A stretch of DNA of 64,000 nt from Litoditis marina (lineage: Eukaryota > Nematoda > Chromadorea > Rhabditida > Rhabditidae). A program made the position numbers and the translations under genes. The stretch is taken from the NCBI GenBank assembly GCA_964036275.1, contig CAXIWQ010000009.1, positions 19,342 to 83,341 of the forward strand, written 5' to 3'. Below the pieces are notes generated by a model. That model was given only the letters and a program-made list of their open reading frames with translations, ran no database searches and was not told where the DNA came from. Positions 19,086 to 33,300 of this stretch are shown here, piece after piece; position 1 is the stretch's first letter; each line of letters starts with the position of its first letter.

Positions 19086-19520
19086 TTGCCCTACTAGGGC
19101 ACAAATAATCGTTCTGCTCGTATCAGCTAAGTGTTTTTTCAGAGCAGGAAAGCCTAATCGACATCCAATTCACACTCGAGCAAAACCACTTTTCTGCCCT
19201 ACTAGGGCAGAATAAGTGAACAAACTCTCTTGTCTCGTAGGACACAAAATGTTGTTCCCTCCGAACCACTTTGCTGCCCTACTATAGGGCAGAATCGATT
19301 GTTCTGCTCAGATCAACTAAGTGTTTTACAGAACAGGAAAGTCTAATCGACATCCGATCGACACTTAAGCAACACCACTTTTATGCCCTACTAGGGCAGA
19401 ATAAGTGAACAAACTCTCGTCTCGTAGGACACAAATGTTGTTTTCTCCAAACCATTTTGCTGCCCTACTAGGGCAGAATAGTTTGTTCTGCTCAGATCAG
19501 CTAATTATTTTTCCAGAACA
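19086..19520 (+). repeat. Diverged satellite A fragment, mirror copy
   Basis: Inverse of 6431-6863, with the same old variants (GACACAAAATGTTGTTCC). Differences include a duplicated TA in one hairpin (CCCTACTATAGGGCAG) and TAATTATTTTTCC for TAAGTATTTTTCC. Confidence 0.9.
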
Positions 19521-19526
19521 GTCTCA

Positions 19527-19539
19527 GAACATTCTAGAA
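19527..19539 (-). promoter_or_regulatory. Heat shock element match, mirror copy
   Basis: GAACATTCTAGAA, the inverse of the match at 6412-6424. Consensus only. Confidence 0.3.
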
Positions 19540-20100
19540 AAACCTGCAAAAATTGCGCGATTGGAATAATTCAGATCTGATATCATCGAGTCTTAGAACA
19601 TTCCTTAAACCTGCGAAAATCTTAGAACATTCTTAAAACCAGCAAAAATTGCGCGATTGGAATAATTCAGATCTGAGATGATCGAGTCATTCTTAAACAT
19701 TCTGAAAACCTGCAAAAATTGCGCGATTTGGAACAATTTAGATCGGAAATGATCGAGTCTTAGAACCTTCTTAAAACCTGCAAAAATTGCGCGATCGGAA
19801 TAATTCAGATCTGAAATGATCGAGTCATTCTTAAACATTCTGAAAACCTGCAAAAATTGCGCGATTTGGAACAATTTAGATCGGAAATGATCGAGTCTTA
19901 GAACCTTCTTAAAACCTGCAAAATTGCGCGATTTTAAACAATTCAGATCGAAAATGATCGAGTCTTAGAACATTCTTCAAACATGCAAAAATTGCGCGAT
20001 TGGAATAACTCAGATCTGAAATGATCGAGTCTTAGAACATTCTTAAAACCTGCAAAATTGCGCGATTGGAATAATCCAGATCTGAAATGATCGAGTCTCA

Positions 20101-20113
20101 GAACATTCTAGAA
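20101..20113 (-). promoter_or_regulatory. Heat shock element match, mirror copy
   Basis: GAACATTCTAGAA, the inverse of the match at 5880-5892. Consensus only. Confidence 0.3.
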
Positions 20114-21104
20114 AAACCTGCAAAAATTGCGCGATTGGAATAATTCAGATCTGAAATCATCGAGTCTTAGAGCATTCCTTAAACCTGCGAAAATCTTAGA
20201 ACATTCTTAAAACCAGCAAAAATTGCGCGATTGGAATAATTCAGATCTGAGATGATCGCAATTGGAATAATTCAGATCTGAGATGATCGCAATTGAAATA
20301 ATTCAGATCGGAAATGATCGAGTCTCAGAACATTCTTAAAACCTGCAAAAATTGCGCGATTGGAATAATCCAGATCTGAAATGATCGAGTCTTAGAACAT
20401 TCGTAAAACCTGCAAAAATTGCGCGATTTGGAACAATTCAGATCGGAAATGATCGAGTCTTAGAACATTATTGAAACCTGCAAAAATTGCGCGATTGGAA
20501 TAATTTAGATCGGAAATGATCGAGTCTTAGAACATTCTTAAAACCTGCAAAAATTGCGCGATTGGAATAATTCAGCTCTGAAATCATCGAGTCTTAGAAC
20601 ATTCTTAAAACCTGCAAAAATTGCGCGATTGGAATAATCCAGATCTGAAATGATTGAGTCATAGAACATTCTTAAAACCTGCAAAAATTGCGCGATTTGG
20701 AACAATTCAGATCGGAAATGATCGAGTCTTAGAACATTCTTAAAACCTGCAAAAATTGCGCGATTCGGAACAATTCAGATCGGAAATGATCGAGTCTTAG
20801 AACCTTCTTGAAACCTGTGAAAAGTAGGGCAGCAAAATGGTTAGGAGAGAACAACGTTCCGTATCCTACGAGGAAACAGATTTTGTTCACTAATTCTGCC
20901 CTAGTAGGGCAGAAAAGTGGTGTGAACAGAACCTCGTTCCGTTTCCTATGAAAACAAAGATTTTGTTCACTCATTCTGCCCTAGTAGGGCAGAAAAGTGG
21001 TTTTGCTCGAGTGTGGATCGGATGTCAATGAGACTTTTCTGTTCTGGAAAAACAGTTAGCTGATCTGAGCAGAACAAACGATTCTGCCCTAGTAGGGCAG
21101 CAAA

Positions 21105-21565
21105 ATGGTTCGGAGAGAACAACGTTCCGTATCCTACGAGGAAACAGATTTTGTTCACTCATTCTGGCCTAGTAGGACAGAAAAGTGGTTTTGCTCGAGT
21201 GTGGATCGGATGTCGATGAGACTTTCCTGTTCTGGAAAAACAGTTAACGAACTATTCTGCCTTAGTAGGGCAGCAAAATGGTTCGGAGAGAACAACGTTC
21301 CGTATCCTACGAGGAAACAGATTTTGTTCACTCATTCTGGCCTAGTAGGACAGAAAAGTGGTTTTGCTCGAGTGTGGATCGGATGTCGATGAGACTTTCC
21401 TGTTCTGGAAAAACAGTTAACGAACTATTCTGCCTTAGTAGGGCAGCAAAATGGTTCGGAGAGAACAACGTTCCGTATCCTACGAGGAAACAGATTGTGT
21501 TCACTCATTCTGCCCTAGTAGGGCAGAAAAGTGGTTTTGCTCGAGTGTGGATCGGATGTCAATGA
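21105..21565 (-). repeat. Local 173 bp duplication in satellite A
   Basis: The same a-plus-shortened-b segment occurs at 21105 and 21278, 173 bp apart, with the unusual CTGCCTTAGTAGGGCAG hairpin and GTTAACGAACTATTC. The left arm has it once (4414-4701), so this duplication arose after the arms separated. Confidence 0.75.
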
Positions 21566-22156
21566 GACTTTTCTGTTCTGGAAAAACAGTTAGCTGATCT
21601 GAGCAGAACAAACGATTCTGCCCTAGTAGGGCAGAAACTGGTGTGAACAGAACCTCGTTCCGTTTCCTATGAAAACAAATATTTTGTTCACTCATTCTGG
21701 CCCAGTAGGGCAGAAAAGTGGTTTTGCTCGAGTGTGGATCGGATGTCGATTAGACTTTCCTGTTCTGGAAAAACACTTAGCTGATCTGAGCAGAACAAAC
21801 TGTTCTGCCCTAGTAGGGCAGCAAAATGGTTTGGAGAGAACAACGTTCCGTATCCTACGAGGAAACCGATTTTGTTCACTCATTCTGGCCTAGTTGGACA
21901 GAAAAATGGTTTTGCTCGAGTGTGGATCGGATGTCGATGATACTTTCCTGTTCTGGAAAAACAGTTAGCTGATCTGAGCAGAACAAACTATTCTGCCCTA
22001 GTAGGGCAGAAAAGTGGTTTTGCTCGAGTGTGGATCGGATGTCGATGAGACTTTCCTGTTCTGGAAAAACAGTGAGCAAACTATTCTGCCCTAGTAGGGC
22101 AGCAAAATGGCTCGGAGAGAACAACGTTCCGTATCCTACGAGGAAACAGATTTTGT

Positions 22157-24039
22157 TCACTCATTCTGCCCTAGTAGGGCAGAAAAGTGGTTTCGCTCGA
22201 GTGTGGATCGGATGTCAATGAGACTTTCCTGTTCTGGAAAAACAGTTAGCTGATCTGAGCAGAACAAACGATTCTGCCCTAGTAGGGCAGCAAAATGGTT
22301 CGGAGAGAACAACGTTCCGTTTCCTATAAAAACAAAGAGTTTGTTCACTCATTCTGCCCTGGTAGGGCAGAAAAGTGGTTTTGCTCGAGTGTGGATCGGA
22401 TGTCAATGAGACTTTCCTGTTCTGGAAAAACAGTTAGCTGATCTGAGCAGAACAAACGATTCTGCCCTAGTAGGGCAGAAACTGGTGTGAACAGAACCTC
22501 GTTCCGTTTCCTATGAAAACAAAGATTTTGTTCACTCATTCTGGCCCAGTAGGGCAGAAAAGTGGTTTTGCTCGAGTGTGGATCGGATGTCGATTAGACT
22601 TTCCTGTTCTGGAAAAACACTTAGCTGATCTGAGCAGAACAAACTATTCTGCCCTAGTAGGGCAGCAAAATGGTTTGGAGAGAACAACGTTCCGTATCCT
22701 ACGAGGAAACCGATTTTGTTCACTCATTCTGGCCTAGTAGGACAGAAAAATGGTTTTGCTCGAGTGTGGATCGGATGTCGATGATACTTTCCTGTTCTGG
22801 AAAAACAGTTAGCTGATCTGAGCAGAACAAACTATTCTGCCCTAGTAGGGCAGAAAAGTGGTTTTGCTCGAGTGTGGATCGGATGTCGATGAGACTTTCC
22901 TGTTCTGGAAAAACAGTTAGCAAACTATTCTGCCCTAGTAGGGCAGCAAAATGGTTCGGAGAGAACAACGTTCCGTATCCTACGAGGAAACAGATTTTGT
23001 TCACTCATTCTGCCCTAGTAGGGCAGAAAAGTGGTTTCGCTCGAGTGTGGATCGGATGTCAATGAGACTTTCCTGTTCTGGAAAAACAGTTAGCTGATCT
23101 GAGCAGAACAAACGATTCTGCCCTAGTAGGGCAGCAAAATGGTTCGGAGAGAACAACGTTCCGTTTCCTATAAAAACAAAGAGTTTGTTCACTCATTCTG
23201 CCCTAGTAGGGCAGAAAAGTGGTTTTGCTCGAGTGTGGATCGGATGTCAATGAGACTTTCCTGTTCTGGAAAAAACAGTTAGCTGATCTGAGCAGAACAA
23301 ACGATTCTGCCCTAGTAGGGCAGAAACTGGTGTGTGAACAGAACCTCGTTCCGTTTCCTATGAAAACAAAGATTTTGTTCACTCATTCTGGCCCAGTAGG
23401 GCAGAAAAGTGGTTTTGCTCGAGTGTGGATCGGATGTCGATTAGACTTTCCTGTTCTGGAAAAACACTTAGCTGATCTGAGCAGAACAAACTGTTCTGCC
23501 CTAGTAGGGCAGCAAAATGGTTTGGAGAGAACAACGTTCCGTATCCTACGAGGAAACCGATTTTGTTCACTCATTCTGGCCTAGTTAGACAGAAAAATGG
23601 TTTTGCTCGAGTGTGGATCGGATGTCGATGATACTTTCCTGTTCTGGAAAAACAGTTAGCTGATCTGAGCAGAACAAACTATTCTGCCCTAGTAGGGCAG
23701 AAAAGTGGTTTTGCTCGAGTGTGGATCGGATGTCGATGAGACTTTCCTGTTCTGGAAAAACAGTTAGCAAACTATTCTGCCCTAGTAGGGCAGCAAAATG
23801 GTTCGGAGAGAACAACGTTCCGTATCCTACGAGGAAACAGATTTTGTTCACTCATTCTGCCCTAGTAGGGCAGAAAAGTGGTTTCGCTCGAGTGTGGATC
23901 GGATGTCAATGAGACTTTCCTGTTCTGGAAAAGCAGTTAGCTGATCTGAGCAGAACAAACGATTCTGCCCTAGTAAGGCAGCAAAATGGTTCGGAGAGAA
24001 CAACGTTCCGTTTCCTATAAAAACAAAGAGTTTGTTCAC
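22157..24039 (-). repeat. Satellite A 844-847 bp higher-order repeat
   Basis: Landmarks at 22157, 23001 and 23848 are spaced 844 and 847 bp. This is the mirror of 2116-3803. The 3 bp difference comes from an extra A and an extra TG near 23270 and 23335. Confidence 0.8.
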
Positions 24040-25126
24040 TCATTCTGCCCTAGTAGGGCAGAAAAGTGGTTTTGCTCGAGTGTGGATCGGATGTCAATGA
24101 GACTTTCCTGTTCTGGAAAAACAGTTAGCTGATCTGAGCAGAACAAACGATTCTGCCCTAGTAGGGCAGCAAAATGGTTCGGAGAGAACAACGTTCCTTA
24201 TCCTACGAGGAAACAGATTTTGTTCACTAATTCTGGCCTAGTAGGACAGAAAAGTGGTTTTGCTCGAGTGTGGATCGGATGTCGATAATACTTTCCTGTT
24301 CTGGAAAAGCAGTTAGCTGATCTGAGCAGAACAAACTATTCTGCCCTAGTAGGGCAGAAAAGTGGTTTTGCTCGAGTGTGGATCGGATGTCGATGAGACT
24401 TTCCTGTTCTGGAAAAACAGTTAGCAAACTATTCTGCCCTAGTAGGGCAGCAAAATGGTTCGGAGAGAACAACGTTCCGTATCCTACGAGGAAACAGATT
24501 TTGTTCACTCATTCTGCCCTAGTAGGGCAGAAAAGTGGTTTTGCTCGAGTGTGGATCGGATGTCAATGAGACTTTCCTGTTCTGGAAAAACAGTTAGCTG
24601 ATCTGAGCAGAACAAACGATTCTGCCCTAGTAGGGCAGCAAAATGGTTCGGAGAGAACAACGTTCCGTTTCCTATAAAAACAAAGAGTTTGTTCACTCAT
24701 TCTGCCCTAGTAGGGCAGAAAAGTGGTTTTGCTCGAGTGTGGATCGGATGTCAATGAGACTTTCCTGTTCTGGAAAAACAGTTAGCTGATCTGAGCAGAA
24801 CAAACGATTCTGCCCTAGTAGGGCAGCAAAATGGTTCGGAGAGAACAACGTTCCTTATCCTACGAGGAAACAGATTTTGTTCACTAATTCTGGCCTAGTA
24901 GGACAGAAAAGTGGTTTTGCTCGAGTGTGGATCGGATGTCGATAATACTTTCCTGTTCTGGAAAAGCAGTTAGCTGATCTGAGCAGAACAAACTATTCTG
25001 CCCTAGTAGGGCAGAAAAGTGGTTTTGCTTGAGTGTGGATTGGATGTCGATTAGACTTTCTTGTTCTGGAAAAACAGTTAGCTGATCTGAGCAGAACAAA
25101 CTATTCTGCCCTAGTAGAGCAGCAAA

Positions 25127-26735
25127 ATGGTTCGGAGAGAACAACGTTCCGTATCCTACGAGGAAACAGATTTTGTTCACTCATTCTGCCCTAGTAGGGC
25201 AGAAAAGTGGTGTGAACAGAACCTCGTTCCGTTTCCTATGAAAACGAAGATTTTGTTCACTCATTCTGGCCCAGTAGGGCAGAAAAGTGGTTTTGCTCGA
25301 GTGTGGATCGGATGTCGATTAGACTTTCCTGTTCTGGAAAAACACTTAGCTGATCTGAGCAGAACAAACGATTCTGCCCTAGTAGGGCAGCAAAATGGTT
25401 CGGAGAGAACAACGTTCCGTATCCTACGAGGAAACAGATTTTGTTCACTCATTCTGCCCTAGTAGGGCAGAAAAGTGGTGTGAACAGAACCTCGTTCCGT
25501 TTCCTATAAAAACAAAGAGTTTGTTCACTCATTCTGCCCTAGTAGGGCAGAAAAGTGGTTTTGCTCGAGTGTGGATCGGATGTCAATGAGACTTTCCTGT
25601 TCTGGAAAAACAGTTAGCTGATCTGAGCAGAACAAACGATTCTGCCCTAGTAGGGCAGAAACTGGTGTGAACAGAACCTCGTTCCGTTTCCTATGAAAAC
25701 AAAGATTTTGTTCACTCATTCTGGCCCAGTAGGGCAGAAAAGTGGTTTTGCTCGAGTGTGGATCGGATGTCGATTAGACTTTCCTGTTCTGGAAAAACAC
25801 TTAGCTGATCTGAGCAGAACAAACTGTTCTGCCCTAGTAGGGCAGCAAAATGGTTTGGAGAGAACAACGTTCCGTATCCTACGAGGAAACCGATTTTGTT
25901 CACTCATTCTGGCCTAGTTAGACAGAAAAATGGTTTTGCTCGAGTGTGGATCGGATGTCGATAATACTTTCCTGTTCTGGAAAAGCAGTTAGCTGATCTG
26001 AGCAGAACAAACTATTCTGCCCTAGTAGGGCAGAAAAGTGGTTTTGCTTGAGTGTGGATTGGATGTCGATTAGACTTTCTTGTTCTGGAAAAACAGTTAG
26101 CTGATCTGAGCAGAACAAACTATTCTGCCCTAGTAGGGCAGCAAAATGGTTCGGAGAGAACAACGTTCCGTATCCTACGAGGAAACAGATTTTGTTCACT
26201 CATTCTGCCCTAGTAGGGCAGAAAAGTGGTGTGAACAGAACCTCGTTCCGTTTCCTATGAAAACGAAGATTTTGTTCACTCATTCTGGCCCAGTAGGGCA
26301 GAAAAGTGGTTTTGCTCGAGTGTGGATCGGATGTCGATTAGACTTTCCTGTTCTGGAAAAACACTTAGCTGATCTGAGCAGAACAAACGATTCTGCCCTA
26401 GTAGGGCAGCAAAATGGTTCGGAGAGAACAACGTTCCGTATCCTACGAGGAAACAGATTTTGTTCACTCATTCTGCCCTAGTAGGGCAGAAAAGTGGTGT
26501 GAACAGAACCTCGTTCCGTTTCCTATGAAAACGAAGATTTTGTACACTCATTCTGGCCCAGTAGGGCAGAAAAGTGGTTTTGCTCGAGTGTGGATCGGAT
26601 GTCGATTAGACTTTCCTGTTCTGGAAAAACACTTAGCTGATCTGAGCAGAACAAACGATTCTGCCCTAGTAGGGCAGCAAAATGGTTCGGAGAGAACAAC
26701 GTTCCGTTTCTCATAAAAACAAAGAGTTTGTTCAC
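25127..26735 (-). repeat. Satellite A duplication at 1019 bp offset
   Basis: Segments starting at 25127 and 26146 are repeated 1019 bp apart and include the 268 bp c-a-b unit. The left arm holds the same block as three consecutive 268 bp units, so the arms have diverged in copy number here. The mirror correspondence with base 1 is reached at about 26,798. Confidence 0.75.
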
Positions 26736-29700
26736 TCATTCTGCCCTAGTAGGGCAGAAAAGTGGTTTTGCTCGAGTGTGGATCGGATGTCAATGAGACT
26801 TTCTTGTTCTGGAAAAACAGTTAGCTGATCTGAGCAGAACAAACGATTCTGCCCTAGTAGGGCAGCAAAATGGTTCGGAGAGAACAACGTTCCGTTTCCT
26901 ATAAAAACAAAGAGTTTGTTCACTCATTCTGCCCTAGTAGGGCAGAAAAGTGGTTTTGCTCGAGTGTGGATCGGATGTCAATGAGACTTTCCTGTTCTGG
27001 AAAAACAGTTAGCTGATCTGAGCAGAACAAACGATTCTGCCCTAGTAGGGCAGAAACTGGTGTGAACAGAACCTCGTTCCGTTTCCTATGAAAACAAAGA
27101 TTTTGTTCACTCATTCTGGCCCAGTAGGGCAGAAAAGTGGTTTTGCTCGAGTGTGGATCGGATGTCGATTAGACTTTCCTGTTCTGGAAAAACACTTAGC
27201 TGATCTGAGCAGAACAAACTATTCTGCCCTAGTAGGGCAGCAAAATGGTTTGGAGAGAACAACGTTCCGTATCCTACGAGGAAACCGATTTTGTTCACTC
27301 ATTCTGGCCTAGTAGGACAGAAAAATGGTTTCGCTCGAGTGTGGATCGGATGTCGATGATACTTTCCTGTTCTGGAAAAACAGTTAGCTGATCTGAGCAG
27401 AACAAACTATTCTGCCCTAGTAGGGCAGAAAAGTGGTTTTGCTCGAGTGTGGATCGGATGTCGATGAGACTTTCCTGTTCTGGAAAAACAGTTAGCAAAC
27501 TATTCTGCCCTAGTAGGGCAGCAAAATGGCTCGGAGAGAACAACGTTCCGTATCCTACGAGGAAACAGATTTTGTTCACTCATTCTGCCCTAGTAGGGCA
27601 GAAAAGTGGTTTCGCTCGAGTGTGGATCGGATGTCAATGAGACTTTCCTGTTCTGGAAAAACAGTTAGCTGATCTGAGCAGAACAAACGATTCTGCCCTA
27701 GTAGGGCAGCAAAATGGTTCGGAGAGAACAACGTTCCGTTTCCTATAAAAACAAAGAGTTTGTTCACTCATTCTGCCCTAGTAGGGCAGAAAAGTGGTTT
27801 TGCTCGAGTGTGGATCGGATGTCAATGAGACTTTCCTGTTCTGGAAAAACAGTTAGCTGATCTGAGCAGAACAAACGATTCTGCCCTAGTAGGGCAGAAA
27901 CTGGTGTGAACAGAACCTCGTTCCGTTTCCTATGAAAACAAAGATTTTGTTCACTCATTCTGGCCCAGTAGGGCAGAAAAGTGGTTTTGCTCGAGTGTGG
28001 ATCGGATGTCGATTAGACTTTCCTGTTCTGGAAAAACACTTAGCTGATCTGAGCAGAACCAACTATTCTGCCCTAGTAGGGCAGCAAAATGGTTTGAAGA
28101 GAACAACGTTCCGTATCCTACGAGGAAACCGATTTTGTTCACTCATTCTGGCCTAGTAGGACAGAAAAATGGTTTTGCTCGAGTGTGGATCGGATGTCGA
28201 TGATACTTTCCTGTTCTGGAAAAACAGTTAGCTGATCTGAGCAGAACAAACTATTCTGCCCTAGTAGGGCAGAAAAGTGGTTTTGCTCGAGTGTGGATCG
28301 GATGTCGATGAGACTTTCCTGTTCTGGAAAAACAGTTAGCAAACTATTCTGCCCTAGTAGGGCAGCAAAATGGTTCGGAGAGAACAACGTTCCGTATCCT
28401 ACGAGGAAACAGATTTTGTTCACTCATTCTGCCCTAGTAGGGCAGAAAAGTGGTTTTGCTCGAGTGTGGATCGGATGTCGATGAGACTTTCCTGTTCTGG
28501 AAAAACAGTTAGCTGATCTGAGCAGAACAAACGATTCTGCCCTAGTAGGGCAGAAACTGGTGTGAACAGAACCTCGTTCCGTTTCCTATGAAAACAAAGA
28601 GTTTGCTCACTCATTCTGCCCTAGTAGGGCAGAAAAGTGGTTTTGCTCGAGTGTGGATCGGATGTCAATGAGACTTTCCTGTTCTGGAAAAACAGTTAGC
28701 TGATCTGAGCAGAACAAACGATTCTGCCCTAGTAGGGCAGCAAAATGGTTCGGAGAGAACAACGTTCCGTATCCTACGAGGAAACAGATTTTGTTCACTC
28801 ATTCTGGCCTAGTAGGACAGAAAAGTGGTTTTGCTCGAGTGTGGATCGGATGTCGATGAGACTTTCCTGTTCTGGAAAAACACTTAGCTGATCTGAGCAG
28901 AACAAACTATTCTGCCCTAGTAGGGCAGCAAAATGGTTTGGAGAGAACAACGTTCCGTATCCTACGAGGAAACCGATTTTGTTCACTCATTCTGGCCTAG
29001 TAGGACAGAAAAATGGTTTCGCTCGAGTGTGGATCGGATGTCGATGATACTTTCCTGTTCTGGAAAAACAGTTAGCTGATCTGAGCAGAACAAACTATTC
29101 TGCCCTAGTAGGGCAGAAAAGTGGTTTTGCTCGAGTGTGGATCGGATGTCGATGAGACTTTCCTGTTCTGGAAAAACAGTTAGCAAACTATTCTGCCCTA
29201 GTAGGGCAGCAAAATGGCTCGGAGAGAACAACGTTCCGTATCCTACGAGGAAACAGATTTTGTTCACTCATTCTGCCCTAGTAGGGCAGAAAAGTGGTTT
29301 CGCTCGAGTGTGGATCGGATGTCAATGAGACTTTCCTGTTCTGGAAAAACAGTTAGCTGATCTGAGCAGAACAAACGATTCTGCCCTAGTAGGGCAGCAA
29401 AATGGTTCGGAGAGAACAACGTTCCGTTTCCTATAAAAACAAAGAGTTTGTTCACTCATTCTGCCCTAGTAGGGCAGAAAAGTGGTTTTGCTCGAGTGTG
29501 GATCGGATGTCAATGAGACTTTCCTGTTCTGGAAAAACAGTTAGCTGATCTGAGCAGAACAAACGATTCTGCCCTAGTAGGGCAGAAACTGGTGTGAACA
29601 GAACCTCGTTCCGTTTCCTATGAAAACAAAGATTTTGTTCACTCATTCTGGCCCAGTAGGGCAGAAAAGTGGTTTCGCTCGAGTGTGGATCGGATGTCAA

Positions 29701-30302
29701 TGAGACTTTCCTGTTCTGGAAAAACACTTAGCTGATCTGAGCAGAACCAACTATTCTGCCCTAGTAGGGCAGCAAAATGGTTTGAAGAGAACAACGTTCC
29801 GTATCCTACGAGGAAACCGATTTTGTTCACTCATTCTGGCCTAGTAGGACAGAAAAATGGTTTTGCTCGAGTGTGGATCGGATGTCGATGATACTTTCCT
29901 GTTCTGGAAAAACAGTTAGCTGATCTGAGCAGAACAAACTATTCTGCCCTAGTAGGGCAGAAAAGTGGTTTTGCTCGAGTGTGGATCGGATGTCGATGAG
30001 ACTTTCCTGTTCTGGAAAAACAGTTAGCAAACTATTCTGCCCTAGTAGGGCAGCAAAATGGTTCGGAGAGAACAACGTTCCGTATCCTACGAGGAAACAG
30101 ATTTTGTTCACTCATTCTGCCCTAGTAGGGCAGAAAAGTGGTTTTGCTCGAGTGTGGATCGGATGTCGATGAGACTTTCCTGTTCTGGAAAAACAGTTAG
30201 CTGATCTGAGCAGAACAAACGATTCTGCCCTAGTAGGGCAGAAACTGGTGTGAACAGAACCTCGTTCCGTTTCCTATGAAAACAAAGAGTTTGCTCACTC
30301 AT
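26732..30302 (-). repeat. Satellite A 844 bp higher-order repeat, four copies
   Basis: Landmarks at 27295, 28139, 28983 and 29827, and at 27576, 28420, 29264 and 30108, are exactly 844 bp apart. Some variants alternate between copies (GGCTCGGAGAG in copies 1 and 3), suggesting a 1688 bp second-level unit. Confidence 0.85.
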
Positions 30303-33300
30303 TCTGCCCTAGTAGGGCAGAAAAGTGGTTTTGCTCGAGTGTGGATAGGATGTCAATGAGACTTTCCTGTTCTGGAAAAACAGTTAGCTGATCTGAGCAG
30401 AACAAACGATTCTGCCCTAGTAGGGCAGCAAAATGGTTCGGAGAGAACAACGTTCCGTATCCTACGAGGAAACAGATTTTGTTCACTCATTCTGGCCTAG
30501 TAGGACAGAAAAGTGGTTTTGCTCGAGTGTGGATCGGATGTCGATGAGACTTTCCTGTTCTGGAAAAACAGTTAACGAACTATTCTGCCTTAGTAGGGCA
30601 GCAAAATGGTTCGGAGAGAACAACGTTCCGTATCCTACGAGGAAACAGATTTTGTTCACTCATTCTGCCCTAGTAGGGCAGAAAAGTGGTTTTGCTCGAG
30701 TGTGGATCGGATGTCAATGAGACTTTTCTGTTCTGGAAAAACAGTTAGCTGATCTGAGCAGAACAAACAATTCTGCCCTAGTAGGGCAGCAAAATGGTTC
30801 GGAGAGAACAACGTTCCGTTTCCTATAAAAACAAAGAGTTTGTTCACTCATTCTGCCCTAGTAGGGCAGAAAAGTGGTTTTGCTCGAGTGTGGATCGGAT
30901 GTCAATGAGACTTTCCTGTTCTGGAAAAACAGTTAGCTGATCTGAGCAGAACAAACGATTCTGCCCTAGTAGGGCAGAAACTGGTGTGAACAGAACCTCG
31001 TTCCGTTTCCTATGAAAACAAAGATTTTGTTCACTCATTCTGGCCCAGTAGGGCAGAAAAGTGGTTTTGCTCGAGTGTGGATCGGATTTCGATTAGATTT
31101 TCCTGTTCTGGAAAAACACTTAGCTGATCTGAGCAGAACAAACTGTTCTGCCCTAGTAGGGCAGCAAAATGGTTTGTAGAGAACAACGTTCCGTATCCTA
31201 CGAGGAAACCGATTTTGTTCACTCATTCTGGCCTAGTTAGACAGAAAAATGGTTTTGCTCGAGTGTGGATCGGATGTCGATGATACTTTCCTGTTCTGGA
31301 AAAACAGTTAGCTGATCTGAGCAGAACAAACTATTCTGCCCTAGTAGGGCAGAAAAGTGGTTTTGCTCGAGTGTGGATCGGATGTCGATGAGACTTTCCT
31401 GTTCTGAAAAAACAGTTAGCAAACTATTCTGCCCTAGTAGGGCAGCAAAATGGTTCGGAGAGAACAACGTTCCGTATCCTACGAGGAAACAGATTTTGTT
31501 CACTCATTCTGCCCTAGTAGGGCAGAAAAGTGGTTTCGCTCGAGTGTGGATCGGATGTCAATGAGACTTTCCTGTTCTGGAAAAACAGTTAGCTGATCTG
31601 AGCAGAACAAACGATTCTGCCCTAGTAGGGCAGCAAAATGGTTCGGAGAGAACAACGTTCCTTATCCTACGAGGAAACAGATTTTGTTCACTAATTCTGG
31701 CCTAGTAGGACAGAAATGTGGTTTTGCTCGAGTGTGGATCGGATGTCGATAATACTTTCCTGTTCTGGAAAAGCAGTTAGCTGATCTGAGCAGAACAAAC
31801 TATTCTGCCCTAGTAGGGCAGAAAAGTGGTTTTGCTTGAGTGTGGATTGGATGTCGATTAGACTTTCTTGTTCTGGAAAAACAGTTAGCTGATCTGAGCA
31901 GAACAAACTATTCTGCCCTAGTAGGGCAGAAAAGTGGTTTTGCTCGAGTGTGGATCGGATGTCGATGAGACTTTCCTGTTCTGGAAAAACAGTTAGCAAA
32001 CTATTCTGCCCTAGTAGGGCAGCAAAATGGTTCGGAGAGAACAACGTTCCGTATCCTACGAGGAAACAGACTTTGTTCACTCATTCTGCCCTAGTAGGGC
32101 AGAAAAGTGGTTTTGCTCGAGTGTGGATCGGATGTCAATGGGACTTTCCTGTTCTGGAAAAACAGTTAGCTGATCTGAGCAGAACAAACGATTCTGCCCT
32201 AGTAGGGCAGCAAAATGGTTCGGAGAGAACAACGTTCCGTTTCCTATAAAAACAAAGAGTTTGTTCACTCATTCTGCCCTAGTAGGGCAGAAAAGTGGTT
32301 TTGCTCGAGTGTGGATCGGATGTCAATGAGACTTTCCTGTTCTGGAAAAACAGTTAGCTGATCTGAGCAGAACAAACGATTCTGCCCTAGTAGGGCAGCA
32401 AAATGGTTCGGAGAGAACAACGTTCCTTATCCTACGAGGAAACAGATTTTGTTCACTAATTCTGGCCTAGTAGGACAGAAAAGTGGTTTTGCTCGAGTGT
32501 GGATCGGATGTCGATAATACTTTCCTGTTCTGGAAAAGCAGTTAGCTGATCTGAGCAGAACAAACTATTCTGCCCTAGTAGGGCAGAAAAGTGGTTTTGC
32601 TTGAGTGTGGATTGGATGTCGATTAGACTTTCTTGTTCTGGAAAAACAGTTAGCTGATCTGAGCAGAACAAACTATTCTGCCCTAGTAGGGCAGCAAAAT
32701 GGTTCGGAGAGAACAACGTTCCGTATCCTACGAGGAAACAGATTTTGTTCACTCATTCTGCCCTAGTAGGGCAGAAAAGTGGGGTGAACAGAACCTCGTT
32801 CCGTTTCCTATGAAAACGAAGATTTTGTTCACTCATTCTGGCCCAGTAGGGCAGAAAAGTGGTTTTGCTCGAGTGTGGATCGGATGTCGATTAGACTTTC
32901 CTGTTCTGGAAAAACACTTAGCTGATCTGAGCAGAACAAACGATTCTGCCCTAGTAGGGCAGCAAAATGGTTCGGAGAGAACAACGTTCCGTTTCTCATA
33001 AAAACAAAGAGTTTGTTCACTCATTCTGCCCTAGTAGGGCAGAAAAGTGGTTTTGCTCGAGTGTGGATCGGATGTCAATGAGACTTTCTTGTTCTGGAAA
33101 AACAGTTAGCTGATCTGAGCAGAACAAACTATTCTGCCCTAGTAGGGCAGCAAAATGGTTCGGAGAGAACAACGTTCCGTATCCTACGAGGAAACAGATT
33201 CTGTTCACTCATTCTGCCCTAGTAGGGCAGAAAAGTGGTGTGAACAGAACCTCGTTCCGTTTCCTATGAAAACGAAGATTTTGTTCACTCATTCTGGCCC

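Larger units (their letters stand above)
19521..20822 (-). repeat. Satellite B array, mirror copy
   Basis: Inverse of 5170-6430 with the same order of variants. It has one added stretch near 19690-19870, where the unit ending AGTCATTCTTAAACATTCTG occurs twice. The 89-codon frame at 19605-19874 spans that duplication and is not coding. Confidence 0.93.
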
